A DNA stretch of 64,000 bases, taken from assembly GCA_020854775.1 (NCBI GenBank), contig JAHKLZ010000009.1, positions 1-64,000 on the forward strand, given 5' to 3'. The notes below the pieces were generated by a model. It saw only the letters and a program-made list of their open reading frames with translations, was not told where the DNA came from and ran no database searches. Of the stretch, positions 26,334-35,697 are shown one piece after another. Origin of the DNA: Candidatus Woesearchaeota archaeon (GTDB lineage: Archaea; Nanobdellota; Nanobdellia; Woesearchaeales; 21-14-0-10-32-9). A program made the position numbers and the translations under genes. Positions within the stretch are counted from its first letter, which is position 1; every line of letters starts with the position of its first letter.

Positions 26334-28139
26334 ATGGCTTTAAAAAGAAAAAGAAATAATAAATCAAAAGAGAAACCAATTGATTTCAAATTCAATCTGG
26401 CTTTGTACTGGGACTTCATAAAGAAGTACAAAATGATAATATTAGTTATATTGTTGTTAATATTCTTTTTTCAAGTATTTCACGTAACTGAGCGGTACTT
26501 ATTTAAGTTATTAATGGATAAAGGCGCTGAGTACTTATCTAACGTGTTACCTAGAGAAGAATTCGTAACTGCTTTAATAATAATAGCAGTCGTATTTTTA
26601 TCTTTACTAATTATTCAAGTAATTTTTAGGTGGATATGGCTTAGTTTAATTAACAAGTTTGAGTCCTCGGCTATGCTGGATTTAAAGAAAAGAATGTTTG
26701 ATCACGTAATTCATTTAGATCACGAATTTCATGTTTCTAACAAAACTGGCTCGATGATTTCAAAGCTTATCAGAGGATCTGGCGCGGTAGAGCGTTTATC
26801 AGACGTGTTTTTGTTTAACTTCGCACCTTTGTTATTTCAAGTAATAGTAGTTAGTGGTAGCATATTTTTGTTTGATTCATTATCTGCTTTAGTAGTGCTT
26901 GTAACTATAGGGTTATTCATAGGTTATAGTTTTTACATTAATAGAATGCAACAATCAGCGAATATGCGTGCTAATGATGCTGAAGATGAAGAAAAAGCAG
27001 TTATTAGTGATTACTTAATGAATATTGAAAGCATTAAGTATTTTGGCAAAGAGCAATTTGTTAAGAGAAACTACATGAAGTATGGTTTAGCTACTAAGCG
27101 AGCTATGCTTACGCATTGGAATTATTTTCGTGCTTTAAGCGCAGGTCACACATTCATATTAGGTCTGGGCGTGTTTTTCCTTATGTATTTTCCAATACAA
27201 AAATTGTTAGCTCATGAAATGACTGTTGGCACGCTCATATTTATTTACACGTCTTTTGGAGTAATGATGGGTCATTTATTTGGATTTGATCATGGTCTTC
27301 GTGGTTTTTATAGATCCATGGCTGACTTTGAGTCTTTGTTCAAATATTACAAAGCTAAAAAAACTGTTTTGGATAAACATGAGGCTAAGTGTTTAAAAAT
27401 AACTAAAGGAAGTATTAAGTTTGAGAATGTGTTTTTTCGTTACAAGAAAAAATATGTTTTAAAAGACTTTAATTTAGAGATTAAACCTATGACTCGTGTT
27501 GCTTTAGTTGGTCCTTCAGGGTCTGGTAAAAGCACTCTCGTTAAAGCTCTGTATCGTTTGTACGATGTTAGTAAGGGAAGAATATTGATTGATGATAAAG
27601 ATATTAATGATGTTAAACAAGAATCTTTAAGGTCTGAATTATCTATTGTTCCTCAAGAAGCGGTGTTATTTGATGATTCATTGTACAACAACATATCTTT
27701 TAGTAGAATGAATGCTTCAAGAAAAGAGGTTATGAGGGCTATGAAGTTTGCTCAGCTTGATAAAGTGGTTGCTAATTTTCCTGAAAAAGAAAATACTATT
27801 GTTGGTGAACGCGGCGTTAAGCTTTCAGGTGGTGAAAAACAACGTGTTAGTATGGCGAGAGCTATTCTCGCAAACAAGAAAATTCTTGTTTTAGATGAAG
27901 CAACGAGCGCGTTGGATTCGAACACAGAATTCGAGATTCAGAAAGATTTGGAGAAGCTTTTGAGAGGTAGAACATCTATTGTGATTGCTCATCGTTTATC
28001 TACGATTATGAAGGCTGATGTAATCATAGTTATGGATAAAGGAAGCATTGTTCAAAAAGGTACGCATCAAGAATTAATAGAACAGGAAGGCTTGTACAAA
28101 AAATTATGGAGTTTACAAAAAGGTGGTTACATCAAATAA
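26334..28139 (+). CDS. ABC exporter half-transporter (ABCB/Atm1-like)
   Basis: About 601 aa fused membrane and ATPase half-transporter, working as a dimer. Six helices lie within residues 30-320. The ATPase carries Walker A GPSGSGKST, Q-loop VPQEAVLFD, signature LSGGEKQRVSMARA, Walker B ILVLDEATSALD and the switch IVIAHRLST. The pattern resembles Atm1/MsbA-type exporters. The start is the ATG at 26334, about 30 nt after a TATA-like TTTATACT; TTG 26325 is unlikely. Substrate unknown. Monocistronic. Confidence 0.92.
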   Translation: MALKRKRNNKSKEKPIDFKFNLALYWDFIKKYKMIILVILLLIFFFQVFHVTERYLFKLLMDKGAEYLSNVLPREEFVTALIIIAVVFLSLLIIQVIFRWIWLSLINKFESSAMLDLKKRMFDHVIHLDHEFHVSNKTGSMISKLIRGSGAVERLSDVFLFNFAPLLFQVIVVSGSIFLFDSLSALVVLVTIGLFIGYSFYINRMQQSANMRANDAEDEEKAVISDYLMNIESIKYFGKEQFVKRNYMKYGLATKRAMLTHWNYFRALSAGHTFILGLGVFFLMYFPIQKLLAHEMTVGTLIFIYTSFGVMMGHLFGFDHGLRGFYRSMADFESLFKYYKAKKTVLDKHEAKCLKITKGSIKFENVFFRYKKKYVLKDFNLEIKPMTRVALVGPSGSGKSTLVKALYRLYDVSKGRILIDDKDINDVKQESLRSELSIVPQEAVLFDDSLYNNISFSRMNASRKEVMRAMKFAQLDKVVANFPEKENTIVGERGVKLSGGEKQRVSMARAILANKKILVLDEATSALDSNTEFEIQKDLEKLLRGRTSIVIAHRLSTIMKADVIIVMDKGSIVQKGTHQELIEQEGLYKKLWSLQKGGYIK

Positions 28140-28145
28140 TTTTTT

Positions 28146-28349
28146 TTATTTTTTTTTATTTAATATAATTCTTAATAGTGCAAAAACAAGGAATGCTAAT
28201 CCGAACCACACGTGTAAGTGTGTGAATAAAGGATATTTCACAGGCACGTCTTTAACGTAACTTACAAACAAAGGAATAGTTGTAATGATTGTTATTCCTA
28301 AAGAAATAATAGTAGCCAATTTCAGTTTTTTTTCTAATTTCTTATTCAT
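28146..28349 (-). CDS. Small two-helix membrane protein
   Basis: 67 aa with two membrane helices (about 12-30 and 45-62) and a conserved-looking THLHVWFGL between them, resembling helix pairs of small haem-membrane or DUF4405-type proteins. His residues could be ligands, but with one pair this is speculative. Ribosome site AGGTGA lies 4 nt before the ATG. It is downstream of the HTH gene by 12 nt, so the two are probably co-transcribed. Confidence 0.6.
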   Translation of the reverse strand: MNKKLEKKLKLATIISLGITIITTIPLFVSYVKDVPVKYPLFTHLHVWFGLAFLVFALLRIILNKKK

Positions 28350-28361
28350 TTAATCACCTTT

Positions 28362-28646
28362 TTATAAATTAAACTCTTCTATGAATCCTTTAATGTGTTT
28401 ATATTTTTCTAAATAATCAAACCCATTATTTGTTAGTGTTAAGTATTTTTTCTTTTTTTTATCAACAATTTCTTTAACTAAATTTTTATCTTTTAATTCT
28501 TTTAAGTAATCGTTAAAACTTCGTGTTGAAAGATTGGAATATCTAAGTAGAGGTGTTGGCTTTATAGAGTTTTGATTATTTCTTATGATTTTTAGTATGT
28601 CATAGATTATTTCTAATCGATCTCTTTTTCTTTCTACTTTGTCCAT
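28362..28646 (-). CDS. Winged-helix transcriptional regulator (HTH_45-like)
   Basis: 94-aa winged-helix protein. KPTPLLRYSNLSTRSFNDYL is the recognition region, the wing is KKKKKYLTLTNNG, and a short C-terminal dimerisation helix follows. It matches the small archaeal HTH_45/Sso10a-like group, which act as dimeric DNA-binding regulators. Its 5' end overlaps the 3' end of the seven-helix membrane protein by 13 nt, so the regulator is coupled to that gene and may control it or the small two-helix gene downstream. Confidence 0.75.
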   Translation of the reverse strand: MDKVERKRDRLEIIYDILKIIRNNQNSIKPTPLLRYSNLSTRSFNDYLKELKDKNLVKEIVDKKKKKYLTLTNNGFDYLEKYKHIKGFIEEFNL

Positions 28647-29323
28647 TTTAATATCCTGTAAATAAAATATACTAATAACAAAATCGAGGCTATTTGTAGT
28701 ATTAATTTCGCTTCAAATCCTAATAATCTGCGTGTATGAAAAATGATTAAATTAAAAATCCAGAACAACGAAATAAGAGGGTAAACAAATCTTATTCTTT
28801 TCTTTGTATTAATTAATAAAAGCGTAGTCATTAAACTTAATTGTATCAACAAAAAATAAATCAAAGGATAACGAAGATAAAAAATACTTATAGTTATTAA
28901 CGCAAGAACATTAACAAGTATAACAAAAGTTGTATGATTTATTTTTTTCCAAACAGAACTATAAATAAGATATCCTATGGCTAAAGTGCTAAAATAAGTT
29001 ACTAATATTAAGGATGCGAATGAAAGAAAACGTCCAGGAACGTGTAAATTTGTATTAAAAATTATTAATCTCATAACATAAAATAAAAATCTAGAAATAT
29101 ATGCAAACGCGAAAAACAAAAATGCGACTCTAAAATATTTAATTCCGTTATGTTTAGTTAAATCGAATAAATGTTTTGTTTTGTAAAATATGAATAAAAA
29201 CAAAGCTGTAACAATGATTGCGTATATGAGTTCTGAGCCGAATCTTAAAGGGTTAAAAAAGTGAAATGCTTGAACAGGAGGCATAGGGGGTAAGTATTGA
29301 AGTGTAACATTAACAGGATCCAT
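28634..29323 (-). CDS. Seven-helix membrane protein, unknown
   Basis: 229 aa with seven hydrophobic segments from about residue 30 to the end. It has Arg/Asn pairs within helices (YISRFLFYVMRL) and no catalytic motif I recognise. First gene of a three-gene unit with the HTH protein and the two-helix protein. A TATA-like ATATTTAAATAG lies upstream near 29345-29355. Sensor or transporter function is possible, but not assigned. Confidence 0.6.
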   Translation of the reverse strand: MDPVNVTLQYLPPMPPVQAFHFFNPLRFGSELIYAIIVTALFLFIFYKTKHLFDLTKHNGIKYFRVAFLFFAFAYISRFLFYVMRLIIFNTNLHVPGRFLSFASLILVTYFSTLAIGYLIYSSVWKKINHTTFVILVNVLALITISIFYLRYPLIYFLLIQLSLMTTLLLINTKKRIRFVYPLISLFWIFNLIIFHTRRLLGFEAKLILQIASILLLVYFIYRILKWTK

Positions 29324-29383
29324 AAATCATCACTCTTTTTATGACTATTTAAATATTTATAAAAAAAGTGGACTTTGAGTACA

Positions 29384-30661
29384 TTATTCGTGTCTTAATG
29401 CATCTACTGGTTTTAATCTTGATGCTTTATATGCGGGTATTATTCCTGAGATTATTCCTACTATTGTTGAAACAATTAAAGCAATAATTATTGCTTCTGT
29501 CGATATAATGATTTCTCCACTCATGAATCTTATTTCACTTGTTAGTGCGGGCAAAAGGTTAGAGAGAATCATTCCGAAAAATACGCCTAGTATTCCTCCG
29601 ATTAATCCTATTATCGCGGAATTAAGAACGAATATTAATAAGATATCTTTGTTTTTTGCGCCTATTGCTTTCATTATTCCTATTTCTTTAGTTTTTTCTA
29701 AAACAGATGTATACATAGTATTTGCGATTCCTACAGCTCCAACTATTAAAGATACTGCGGCTATTGCTAATAAAAAAGTTTGTATGGCTTGCATCATTTC
29801 ATTTCTTGTTTCCTGTGTTTGTATGTTTGAAACAATGTTAAAATCTTTGTTGTTTTCTGTGACCATTCTTGAAATCATTAATTTTTCTTCTGCTTCTTTT
29901 GTTGTTTCATTTATTTTGTTTACATCCTTAACCTTCATGATTATCGTGTCGTATTCTCCTCTTGTTTTATCATCTAAAACTTCGTAGCTCATCTGTAAAG
30001 GCATGTAAATATTAGTTGTTGTATCATCAAGTATGCCTACGATTCTAAAAGAACGACCAGAAATTGTTAACATGTTGTTTATTCTTAGAGGTTCATCAAA
30101 ATAAGTATTTGCTAATTTTCCCCCTATGACTATTACGTTGCTATCCGCGGAATCTAGTAATCTTCCTTCTTTTACTTTTAAATTAGTTATTCTGTTCCAA
30201 GTTGTTTGATCCACGCCTGTGAGTGTGACGCTACCTGTTTTTCCTAAATGCTCTATTCTAACACTTCCTCTAATATTTGTGTCTATAAGTTCTATTCCTA
30301 GAACTGTTCTAAGTGCTTGAACATCTTTATTATCAAGTACGGGGCTATCTGAAGTATTAGTTGTTGTAACAGCAGTTCGTCCTCCGCCTCCACCACCTGT
30401 ATTCCCTGTATTAGTTCCTGTTGTTGGTTGTCTAATCATTATGTTTCCTATTGCTCTTTGTGTTCCTGCAGTTAATGTAAGAATATCTGCGCCTAAATCA
30501 TCTAGTTGTCTAGTTACTGTTTGTTCCATTCCACTACCTAATGACATTATGGCTACTACCGCGCCTACACCTATTACTATTCCTAGAATGGTTAACCAAC
30601 TTCTTATCTTACTATGAATAACCATTTCGAAAGCATTTTTCAAACATTTTTTTAACTTCAT
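29384..30661 (-). CDS. MacB/FtsX-type ABC transporter permease
   Basis: 425 aa. It has the MacB-PCD layout: helix 1 (about 20-42, SWLTILGIVIGVGAVVAIMS), a large external domain (45-285), then three C-terminal helices with the FtsX core (MKAIGAKNKDILLIF) and the ending ASRLKPVDALRHE. A Thr/Gly-rich insert (TGNTGGGGGG) lies in the external part. MacB systems use ATP to move substrates or transmit force across the envelope. Third gene of an operon with the ATPase (32080) and the S-layer-like protein (30673). Confidence 0.92.
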   Translation of the reverse strand: MKLKKCLKNAFEMVIHSKIRSWLTILGIVIGVGAVVAIMSLGSGMEQTVTRQLDDLGADILTLTAGTQRAIGNIMIRQPTTGTNTGNTGGGGGGRTAVTTTNTSDSPVLDNKDVQALRTVLGIELIDTNIRGSVRIEHLGKTGSVTLTGVDQTTWNRITNLKVKEGRLLDSADSNVIVIGGKLANTYFDEPLRINNMLTISGRSFRIVGILDDTTTNIYMPLQMSYEVLDDKTRGEYDTIIMKVKDVNKINETTKEAEEKLMISRMVTENNKDFNIVSNIQTQETRNEMMQAIQTFLLAIAAVSLIVGAVGIANTMYTSVLEKTKEIGIMKAIGAKNKDILLIFVLNSAIIGLIGGILGVFFGMILSNLLPALTSEIRFMSGEIIISTEAIIIALIVSTIVGIISGIIPAYKASRLKPVDALRHE

Positions 30662-30672
30662 CTTTAACCTTA

Positions 30673-32073
30673 TTATATTTTGAAATAATTTTTCAAAGTT
30701 AATTTATCGTTTATTCTTTTCTTTTTTTTATAATCATAGTAAAAGAATAAACACGCTAGTAAAAATCCTATTAGTAAATACCAAGCATATTTGCTAAAAA
30801 AACTTTGATTTCCTTGCGAAGTCCTAGTAGTTGTATTAGTCGTCGTTCTAGTCGTAGGTATTGTTTGAGTAGAACTCATAACTATTGATTGTTCAACGCT
30901 TTCTCTTGAACCTTTAGTATCTGTGTATTCTATTAACAGTTTTAAAGTGTTGCTTTGACTTCTTGTTTCAACAATTCCTTCAGGAGAATTAATTATTTGA
31001 TTGTTTCCTCCTTTGCTTCCTGGTTGTCTATTTGTTATTATTTCTTCTTCTTTACTGAACGTTTCTTCAGCAGTTTTTGTTTCACTAGTTATTGACGCTT
31101 GTTGAATATTGAAGTTAGCCACAGTGTAATCTCCTGGATTAAGATTACCTATGATTCTAGAAGTTGGTCCTGTTACAATCCAACCTTGTTGTTGTGGAAT
31201 TGTTACAGATACTGAACGAGCAGGATTACTTCCTATATTTGCTACAGTAAAAACTACTTGAGTCGTTGTTACTTCATTTAAAGAAACATAAAAATCAGTT
31301 TCGCCTCCAACGTATATGCCTGCGAAGGTATTCAGTTCTCTCTCGCCTAGAAGCAAATCAGAGAATTTAAGATTTAAACTTAACTCGTATAATCCTGCAA
31401 CGGCTCCACTATCTGCCATCACGTCATAACTCAAATCTATACTTTCTCCTATACCTATAGTTCTTATGTTTCTTGTATTATCTCCACCTATGGGTAAAAT
31501 GATTTTATCATCATTAATCCAACTAAAAACAACATCGTTAATAGGTGCATTTCCTAAATTATTTATTGTAAAAGTTAAAGTTTCTTGTCTTCCTGGAACT
31601 AAATGTGTTTTATCTATGTAAATAATTTCCGCGACTTCCTTACTAGAAACATCTATTTTTACAGCTGTTTGATGAATCACATTAGAATATTCTTCGTGTA
31701 TCAAAAATTTTAAATCATATGTTTTTGCAGGCGCATTTTTATCAACCAGTAAATCAAACTTTATGATTTTCATATCATTACTAGAGCCTTGATATCCTTT
31801 TATTATACCTACTTCTTTAACAGAATCACCTATAATTGAAAAAGGATAACTATCAAGAAATTCTAAAATCACAGGGTTAGAATCTTTTGCACCAAGATTT
31901 TGCACGCCTAGTCTAACTTCTACTATTTCTCCGTTTCTAGCAGGGTCGGGATCGTGATTAATCAAACTAACTCTGATTAAAGTTGAGTCACTTGCTAAAA
32001 CATTGTTTGGTACAATTAAAAAAGTTAAAATAAAAATAAAAAATATTGTGTTGATTTTTTTTAATTCATTCAT
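30673..32073 (-). CDS. Membrane-anchored COG1361-type protein of a MacB system
   Basis: 466 aa. A signal peptide (about 8-28) is followed by three or four beta-sandwich domains with VQNLGAKDSNPVILEF, TINNLGNAPINDVVFSW and VANIGSNPARSVSVTI cores, a Thr-rich stretch and one C-terminal helix (about 430-448) with a basic tail. It sits between the ATPase (6 nt away) and the permease (11 nt), in the place of the MacA membrane-fusion protein. It may be a wall- or S-layer-facing partner of the transporter (inference). Ribosome site GAGGT lies upstream of the ATG. Confidence 0.75.
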   Translation of the reverse strand: MNELKKINTIFFIFILTFLIVPNNVLASDSTLIRVSLINHDPDPARNGEIVEVRLGVQNLGAKDSNPVILEFLDSYPFSIIGDSVKEVGIIKGYQGSSNDMKIIKFDLLVDKNAPAKTYDLKFLIHEEYSNVIHQTAVKIDVSSKEVAEIIYIDKTHLVPGRQETLTFTINNLGNAPINDVVFSWINDDKIILPIGGDNTRNIRTIGIGESIDLSYDVMADSGAVAGLYELSLNLKFSDLLLGERELNTFAGIYVGGETDFYVSLNEVTTTQVVFTVANIGSNPARSVSVTIPQQQGWIVTGPTSRIIGNLNPGDYTVANFNIQQASITSETKTAEETFSKEEEIITNRQPGSKGGNNQIINSPEGIVETRSQSNTLKLLIEYTDTKGSRESVEQSIVMSSTQTIPTTRTTTNTTTRTSQGNQSFFSKYAWYLLIGFLLACLFFYYDYKKKKRINDKLTLKNYFKI

Positions 32074-32079
32074 TTTTTT

Positions 32080-32790
32080 TTACCTCGCATAATTTTTATT
32101 AATAATTTGACCGTCTTTTAATTCTATTACGGTATTCGCATATTTTGCTAATTCTAAGTCGTGTGTTATTAGAATAATTGTTTTATTTTCTTCTCGCCAT
32201 AGTTTACTTAGTAATTGTATAAGTTCTTTTCCTGTTTTACTATCAAGTGCGCCTGTTGGTTCGTCTGCTAGAATAATTTCAGGGTTAGTAACTAGGCTTC
32301 TAGCAACAGATACTCTTTGTTGTTGTCCGCCTGAGAGTTGTGTTGGTTTATGATGCATTTTATCACCTAAGCCTAATTCGTTTAGTATTTTTTTGGCTTG
32401 CGCGTCTGCTAGTTTTTCATCCCATTCAAGAAACTCTAATGGTAGGACCACGTTTTCAAAAGCAGTCATAGATGGAACTAAGTTGTATTGTTGAAAAATA
32501 AAACCTATAACTTTTCCTCTAAGCTCTGCAAGATTTGACTCTGATAGTTCATTAATATTTTTGTCTTTAAGAAAAATACTGCCTTTGCTAGGCGTATCTA
32601 AGCAACCTATGAGGTTCATCATTGTTGATTTTCCACTTCCGGATGCGCCTATTATTGCTACGAAATCACCTTTTTTTATTTCTACACTAACATCTCTAAG
32701 AGCTACGACTTCGAATTCGCCCATCTTATAGATTTTACTGACATTTTCTAATTTAATCAAAGATTCAGTTTTATTTTTTACTTTAACCAC
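32080..32790 (-). CDS. ABC transporter ATPase (MacB/LolD type)
   Basis: 236-aa nucleotide-binding subunit. Walker A GASGSGKST, Q-loop FQQYNLVP, signature LSGGQQQRVSVARSL, Walker B IILADEPTGALDSKTG and H-loop ITHDLELAK are all present and match the LolD/MacB-type cluster. The start is GTG at 32790 just after a TATA-like segment, so it is probably leaderless. First gene of the ATPase/S-layer-like/permease operon. Confidence 0.92.
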   Translation of the reverse strand: MVKVKNKTESLIKLENVSKIYKMGEFEVVALRDVSVEIKKGDFVAIIGASGSGKSTMMNLIGCLDTPSKGSIFLKDKNINELSESNLAELRGKVIGFIFQQYNLVPSMTAFENVVLPLEFLEWDEKLADAQAKKILNELGLGDKMHHKPTQLSGGQQQRVSVARSLVTNPEIILADEPTGALDSKTGKELIQLLSKLWREENKTIILITHDLELAKYANTVIELKDGQIINKNYAR

Positions 32791-32912
32791 GATATCTAAA
32801 AATGAATATTTTATTTATAAAAAAAGTGGACTAGAGGTGTATATTTTTAATTCTTCTTGTTTAAATAGTGTTGTGTTTTTATGAGTGTTGAAAACATTTG
32901 GAGGTAAATAAT

Positions 32913-33350
32913 ATGAAAAGTAAAAAAACTGGTTTGTTTTTTTCCTTGATGGTTGTTGCTGTTTTGTCTTTGGCGATAATGGTGACTGCGCATAAAGGAA
33001 ATTTCGAAGAAAGAGGCTTCGAATATAGTGAAGAAAGGTGTGATGAAATGATGGGTGCTTTTAATGAGCTTGATTATGAAGCGTGGAAAGAACTTATGAC
33101 TATGAATGGGAGAAGTTCTCGTGTTTTATCTGTTGTTAACGAAGACAATTTTCATTTGTTTGTTGAAGCTCATGAAGCTAAGAAATCTGGTGATTATGAG
33201 TTAGCTAAACAAATTAGAGAAGAACTTGGCTTATTTGATGGTGAAAAATCTATGAATGGGGCTGGTTTCGGTAAATCTAATGGTTTTGGCGAAATGAAGG
33301 GTCAGGGTCGTGGTGTTCACGGCGTTCAGCAGTTTAAGAACAAAAAATAA
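32913..33350 (+). CDS. Small exported protein
   Basis: About 145 aa from ATG 32913; GGAGGT at 32899-32904 is 8 nt upstream and rules out the in-frame TTG before it. A signal peptide covers about 1-27. The mature part has CDEMM and a helical stretch (NEDNFHLFVEAHEAKKSGDYELAKQIR; described only in part), and the C-terminus is Gly/Met/Lys-rich with FGEMKGQGRGVHG. Similar small proteins occur in other DPANN genomes to my recollection, but I cannot name a function. Met/His at the tail could bind metal. Confidence 0.6.
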   Translation: MKSKKTGLFFSLMVVAVLSLAIMVTAHKGNFEERGFEYSEERCDEMMGAFNELDYEAWKELMTMNGRSSRVLSVVNEDNFHLFVEAHEAKKSGDYELAKQIREELGLFDGEKSMNGAGFGKSNGFGEMKGQGRGVHGVQQFKNKK

Positions 33351-33416
33351 TTTTTTTTCTTTTTTTTTTCTCCGAAAACTTCTTAAACCCTTTTCTTTTT
33401 CTTTTTTTTTGTTAAA

Positions 33417-33704
33417 ATGGCAAAAGATGAAGATGTTGATTTGAGTGATGATAAACAGTTTTTGTTAGAGCTTGATAGGCTTAATTGTATTGGTTGTGGT
33501 GCTTGCGTCGCTGTTTCTCCTGATTTCTTTGAGTTGGGTGATGATGGTAAAGTGAACATCCTTGAGGGTTCTGAAAGGCAGGATGCTTGGTATGAGAAGA
33601 AGATTTCTAAGCAAGACTTTAAGGTTAATGTTGAGGCCGCTGAGTCTTGTCCTGTGTCTGTTATTCATATTAAGTCTTTGAAGGATGATAAGAAGATAAT
33701 ATGA
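33417..33704 (+). CDS. Ferredoxin, single [4Fe-4S]
   Basis: 95 aa. CIGCGACVAVSPDFF supplies three Cys, and CPVSVIHI in ESCPVSV the fourth; the usual C-P after the first three is replaced by S-P, so a single [4Fe-4S] cluster is expected. Length and pattern fit the soluble electron-carrier Fer4_13/Fer4_19 group. It precedes the suf regulator by 55 nt and is co-directional with the suf genes, so it may serve as an electron donor for cluster assembly or a related reductase. Confidence 0.88.
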   Translation: MAKDEDVDLSDDKQFLLELDRLNCIGCGACVAVSPDFFELGDDGKVNILEGSERQDAWYEKKISKQDFKVNVEAAESCPVSVIHIKSLKDDKKII

Positions 33705-33706
33705 AT

Positions 33707-33721
33707 TAATGGTGACCATTA
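33707..33721. promoter_or_regulatory. Perfect palindrome upstream of the suf operon
   Basis: TAATGGT-G-ACCATTA, a 7-1-7 perfect inverted repeat directly upstream of the TATA region of the PAS-wHTH regulator gene. Position and symmetry suit an operator for a dimeric winged-helix protein, most simply the regulator's own product (inference). Confidence 0.65.
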
Positions 33722-33725
33722 GCAC

Positions 33726-33741
33726 AAGTTTTTTAAAACTT
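33726..33741 (+). promoter_or_regulatory. Core promoter of the suf regulator gene
   Basis: AAGTTTT-TT-AAAACTT is both an inverted repeat and the TATA-like element, centred about 27 nt before the ATG at 33760, which predicts a leaderless mRNA. It lies 5 nt after the 33707-33721 palindrome, so a protein bound there would contact the BRE region. Confidence 0.55.
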
Positions 33742-33759
33742 CTTTAATTACTATTATTC

Positions 33760-34299
33760 ATGAATGTTAAGAGCGTAGAAGAAAAAATATTGAAATCTTT
33801 AAAAAACAATAAAGAATTGAACATTTTAGAGATATCTTCTTCTTTGAAAATGGACAGGCACACAGTTGCTAAATACTTAGAAATTCTTAGAACTAGGGGC
33901 TTAGTTAATTTTTCTACTAAGGGAAAATCAAAGATTTGGTCTTTATCAGATAATCCTTTTAAAGAATTATTAGGGGTTAATGACTTTATTTCAAGTCAGG
34001 TTTTACGTGTTCTTAGTAATTTAGATTATGATGTTAGTATTCAATCAAGGAACTATGATGTTATTTGGCATAATTCTAAGAGCTTAGAAGGTAAATGTTA
34101 CGAGGTTTTTCAAGCTAAAAAAGTTCCTTGTAAGAATTGTCCGTCTAAAAAAGTTTTTAGTACTGGTCAAGCTCATAAAGAAGTAGTTGTTCGTAACGGT
34201 GAAAAAAAATTAATGATTTCTGAACCTATAAAGAATGATCGTGGTGAAGTTATAGCTGTGGTTGAATTAGTTAAAAATTTTGGGGGTGACGCGTCTTGA
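33760..34299 (+). CDS. PAS-wHTH transcription factor of the suf operon
   Basis: 179 aa. N-terminal winged helix (about 1-65, LKMDRHTVAKYLEILRTRGL) followed by a PAS-like domain (about 80-175). The PAS domain holds three Cys in CYEVFQAKKVPCKNC, the CY-x9-PC-x2-C arrangement known from PAS domains in archaeal and bacterial sensors; it may bind a redox cofactor or cluster. It overlaps sufB by 4 nt, so it is the first gene of the suf operon. By analogy to SufR/IscR it may sense cluster or redox status, but it is unrelated in fold (inference). Confidence 0.75.
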   Translation: MNVKSVEEKILKSLKNNKELNILEISSSLKMDRHTVAKYLEILRTRGLVNFSTKGKSKIWSLSDNPFKELLGVNDFISSQVLRVLSNLDYDVSIQSRNYDVIWHNSKSLEGKCYEVFQAKKVPCKNCPSKKVFSTGQAHKEVVVRNGEKKLMISEPIKNDRGEVIAVVELVKNFGGDAS

Positions 34300-35693
34300 T
34301 TAAAGAAGGTGAATCCCGAGAGTTATATGATAAACCTGATATTCATAAGCATAAATTCACAACGGGTGTAGGGATTTCAGAAGAAGTAGTTAGACAGATT
34401 TCTTCTTACAAGAATGAGCCTGATTGGATGCTTCAGAAAAGGCTTGATTCTTTTAAATTATTTGAGGATATGCCTTCTCCTAATTGGGGTCCGAGTCTTG
34501 AAAAATTAGATTTGAATAAGATTTGTTATTTTGCTGTTCCTGATGCTGAACATAATTCTGATTCTTGGGATAAAGTTCCTGATGAAATAAAGAAGACATT
34601 TGATAGATTAGGTATTCCTGATTCTGAGCGTAAAGCTCTTGCGGGCGCGGGTGCTCAGTATGATAGTCAAGTTGTTTATCATAATCTTAAAGAGGATCTT
34701 AGAAAAAAAGGTGTTATTTTTGAGGATATGGATGTTGCTGTAAAAAAATATCCTGACTTAGTCAAGAAATATTTTATGAATCGTTGTGTAAGTCCTTCTT
34801 TGCATAAGTTCGCTGCGCTTCATGGCGCGGTTTGGTCAGGTGGTACTTTCATTTATGTTCCTAAAAATGTTAAATTGGATTTACCTTTGCAAGCTTATTT
34901 TCGTATGAATTTTGAGGGTGCGGGTCAATTTGAGCATACTTTGATAGTGATTGATGAGGGCGCGGAAGCTCATTACATTGAGGGTTGTTCTGCTCCTTTG
35001 TATAATAGTAGTTCTATTCATGTTGGTTGCGTAGAAGTATTTGTTGAAAAGAATGCTAGGATGCGTTATTCTTCTGTTGAGAATTGGTCTAAAAATACTT
35101 ATAACTTAAATACGAAGAGAGCTTTAGCAGAGGAAAACAGTTTAATGGAATGGGTTTCTGGTAATCTTGGTTCTGGGGTTACTATGCTTTACCCTGCTAC
35201 TCTTCTTTTGGGTAAAAATAGTAAGGCGAATCATGTGTCTATTGCTTATGCGGGTAAAGGTCAGAATCAGGATACTGGTGCTAAAGTGTATCATTTAGCG
35301 CCTAATACTAAGAGCACGGTTAAAGCTAAAAGTTTAAGCAAGGATGGAGGTATAACTAGTTATCGTGGTTTAATAAAGATTCCTAAAGGTTCAATTAATT
35401 CAACTTGTTCTGTGACTTGTGACGCGTTAATGTTTGATAACAAAAGTGAAAGTAATACTTATCCTGTTATGTTGATTGATGAAGAAGAATCTGATACTGT
35501 TCACGAAGCGAGAATTGGTAGGATAAGCGAAGAACAATTATTTTATTTAATGAGTAGAGGCTTGGAAGAAGAAGAGGCTCTTCAAATAATCGTTGCTGGT
35601 TTCATTGAGCCTTTGTTAAAAGAATTGCCTTTGGAGTACGCTGTTGAAATGAATAGATTAATAGAAATGGAATTTGAAAATAGTTTAGGTTAA
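34296..35693 (+). CDS. sufB: Fe-S assembly scaffold SufB
   Basis: 465 aa, normal for SufB, the scaffold subunit of the SufBCD cluster-building complex. Visible landmarks: TGVGISEEVVRQISSYK near the start, the Cys-containing KKYFMNRCVSPSLHKFAALH, FEHTLIVIDEGAEAHYIEGC (split across the beta-helix), and the C-terminal SRGLEEEEA-x-x-I. Operon order is regulator-sufB-sufD-sufS-sufU-sufC. It starts within the stop of the regulator (ATGA-type overlap). Confidence 0.95.
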   Translation: MIKEGESRELYDKPDIHKHKFTTGVGISEEVVRQISSYKNEPDWMLQKRLDSFKLFEDMPSPNWGPSLEKLDLNKICYFAVPDAEHNSDSWDKVPDEIKKTFDRLGIPDSERKALAGAGAQYDSQVVYHNLKEDLRKKGVIFEDMDVAVKKYPDLVKKYFMNRCVSPSLHKFAALHGAVWSGGTFIYVPKNVKLDLPLQAYFRMNFEGAGQFEHTLIVIDEGAEAHYIEGCSAPLYNSSSIHVGCVEVFVEKNARMRYSSVENWSKNTYNLNTKRALAEENSLMEWVSGNLGSGVTMLYPATLLLGKNSKANHVSIAYAGKGQNQDTGAKVYHLAPNTKSTVKAKSLSKDGGITSYRGLIKIPKGSINSTCSVTCDALMFDNKSESNTYPVMLIDEEESDTVHEARIGRISEEQLFYLMSRGLEEEEALQIIVAGFIEPLLKELPLEYAVEMNRLIEMEFENSLG

Positions 35694-35697
35694 AAAA

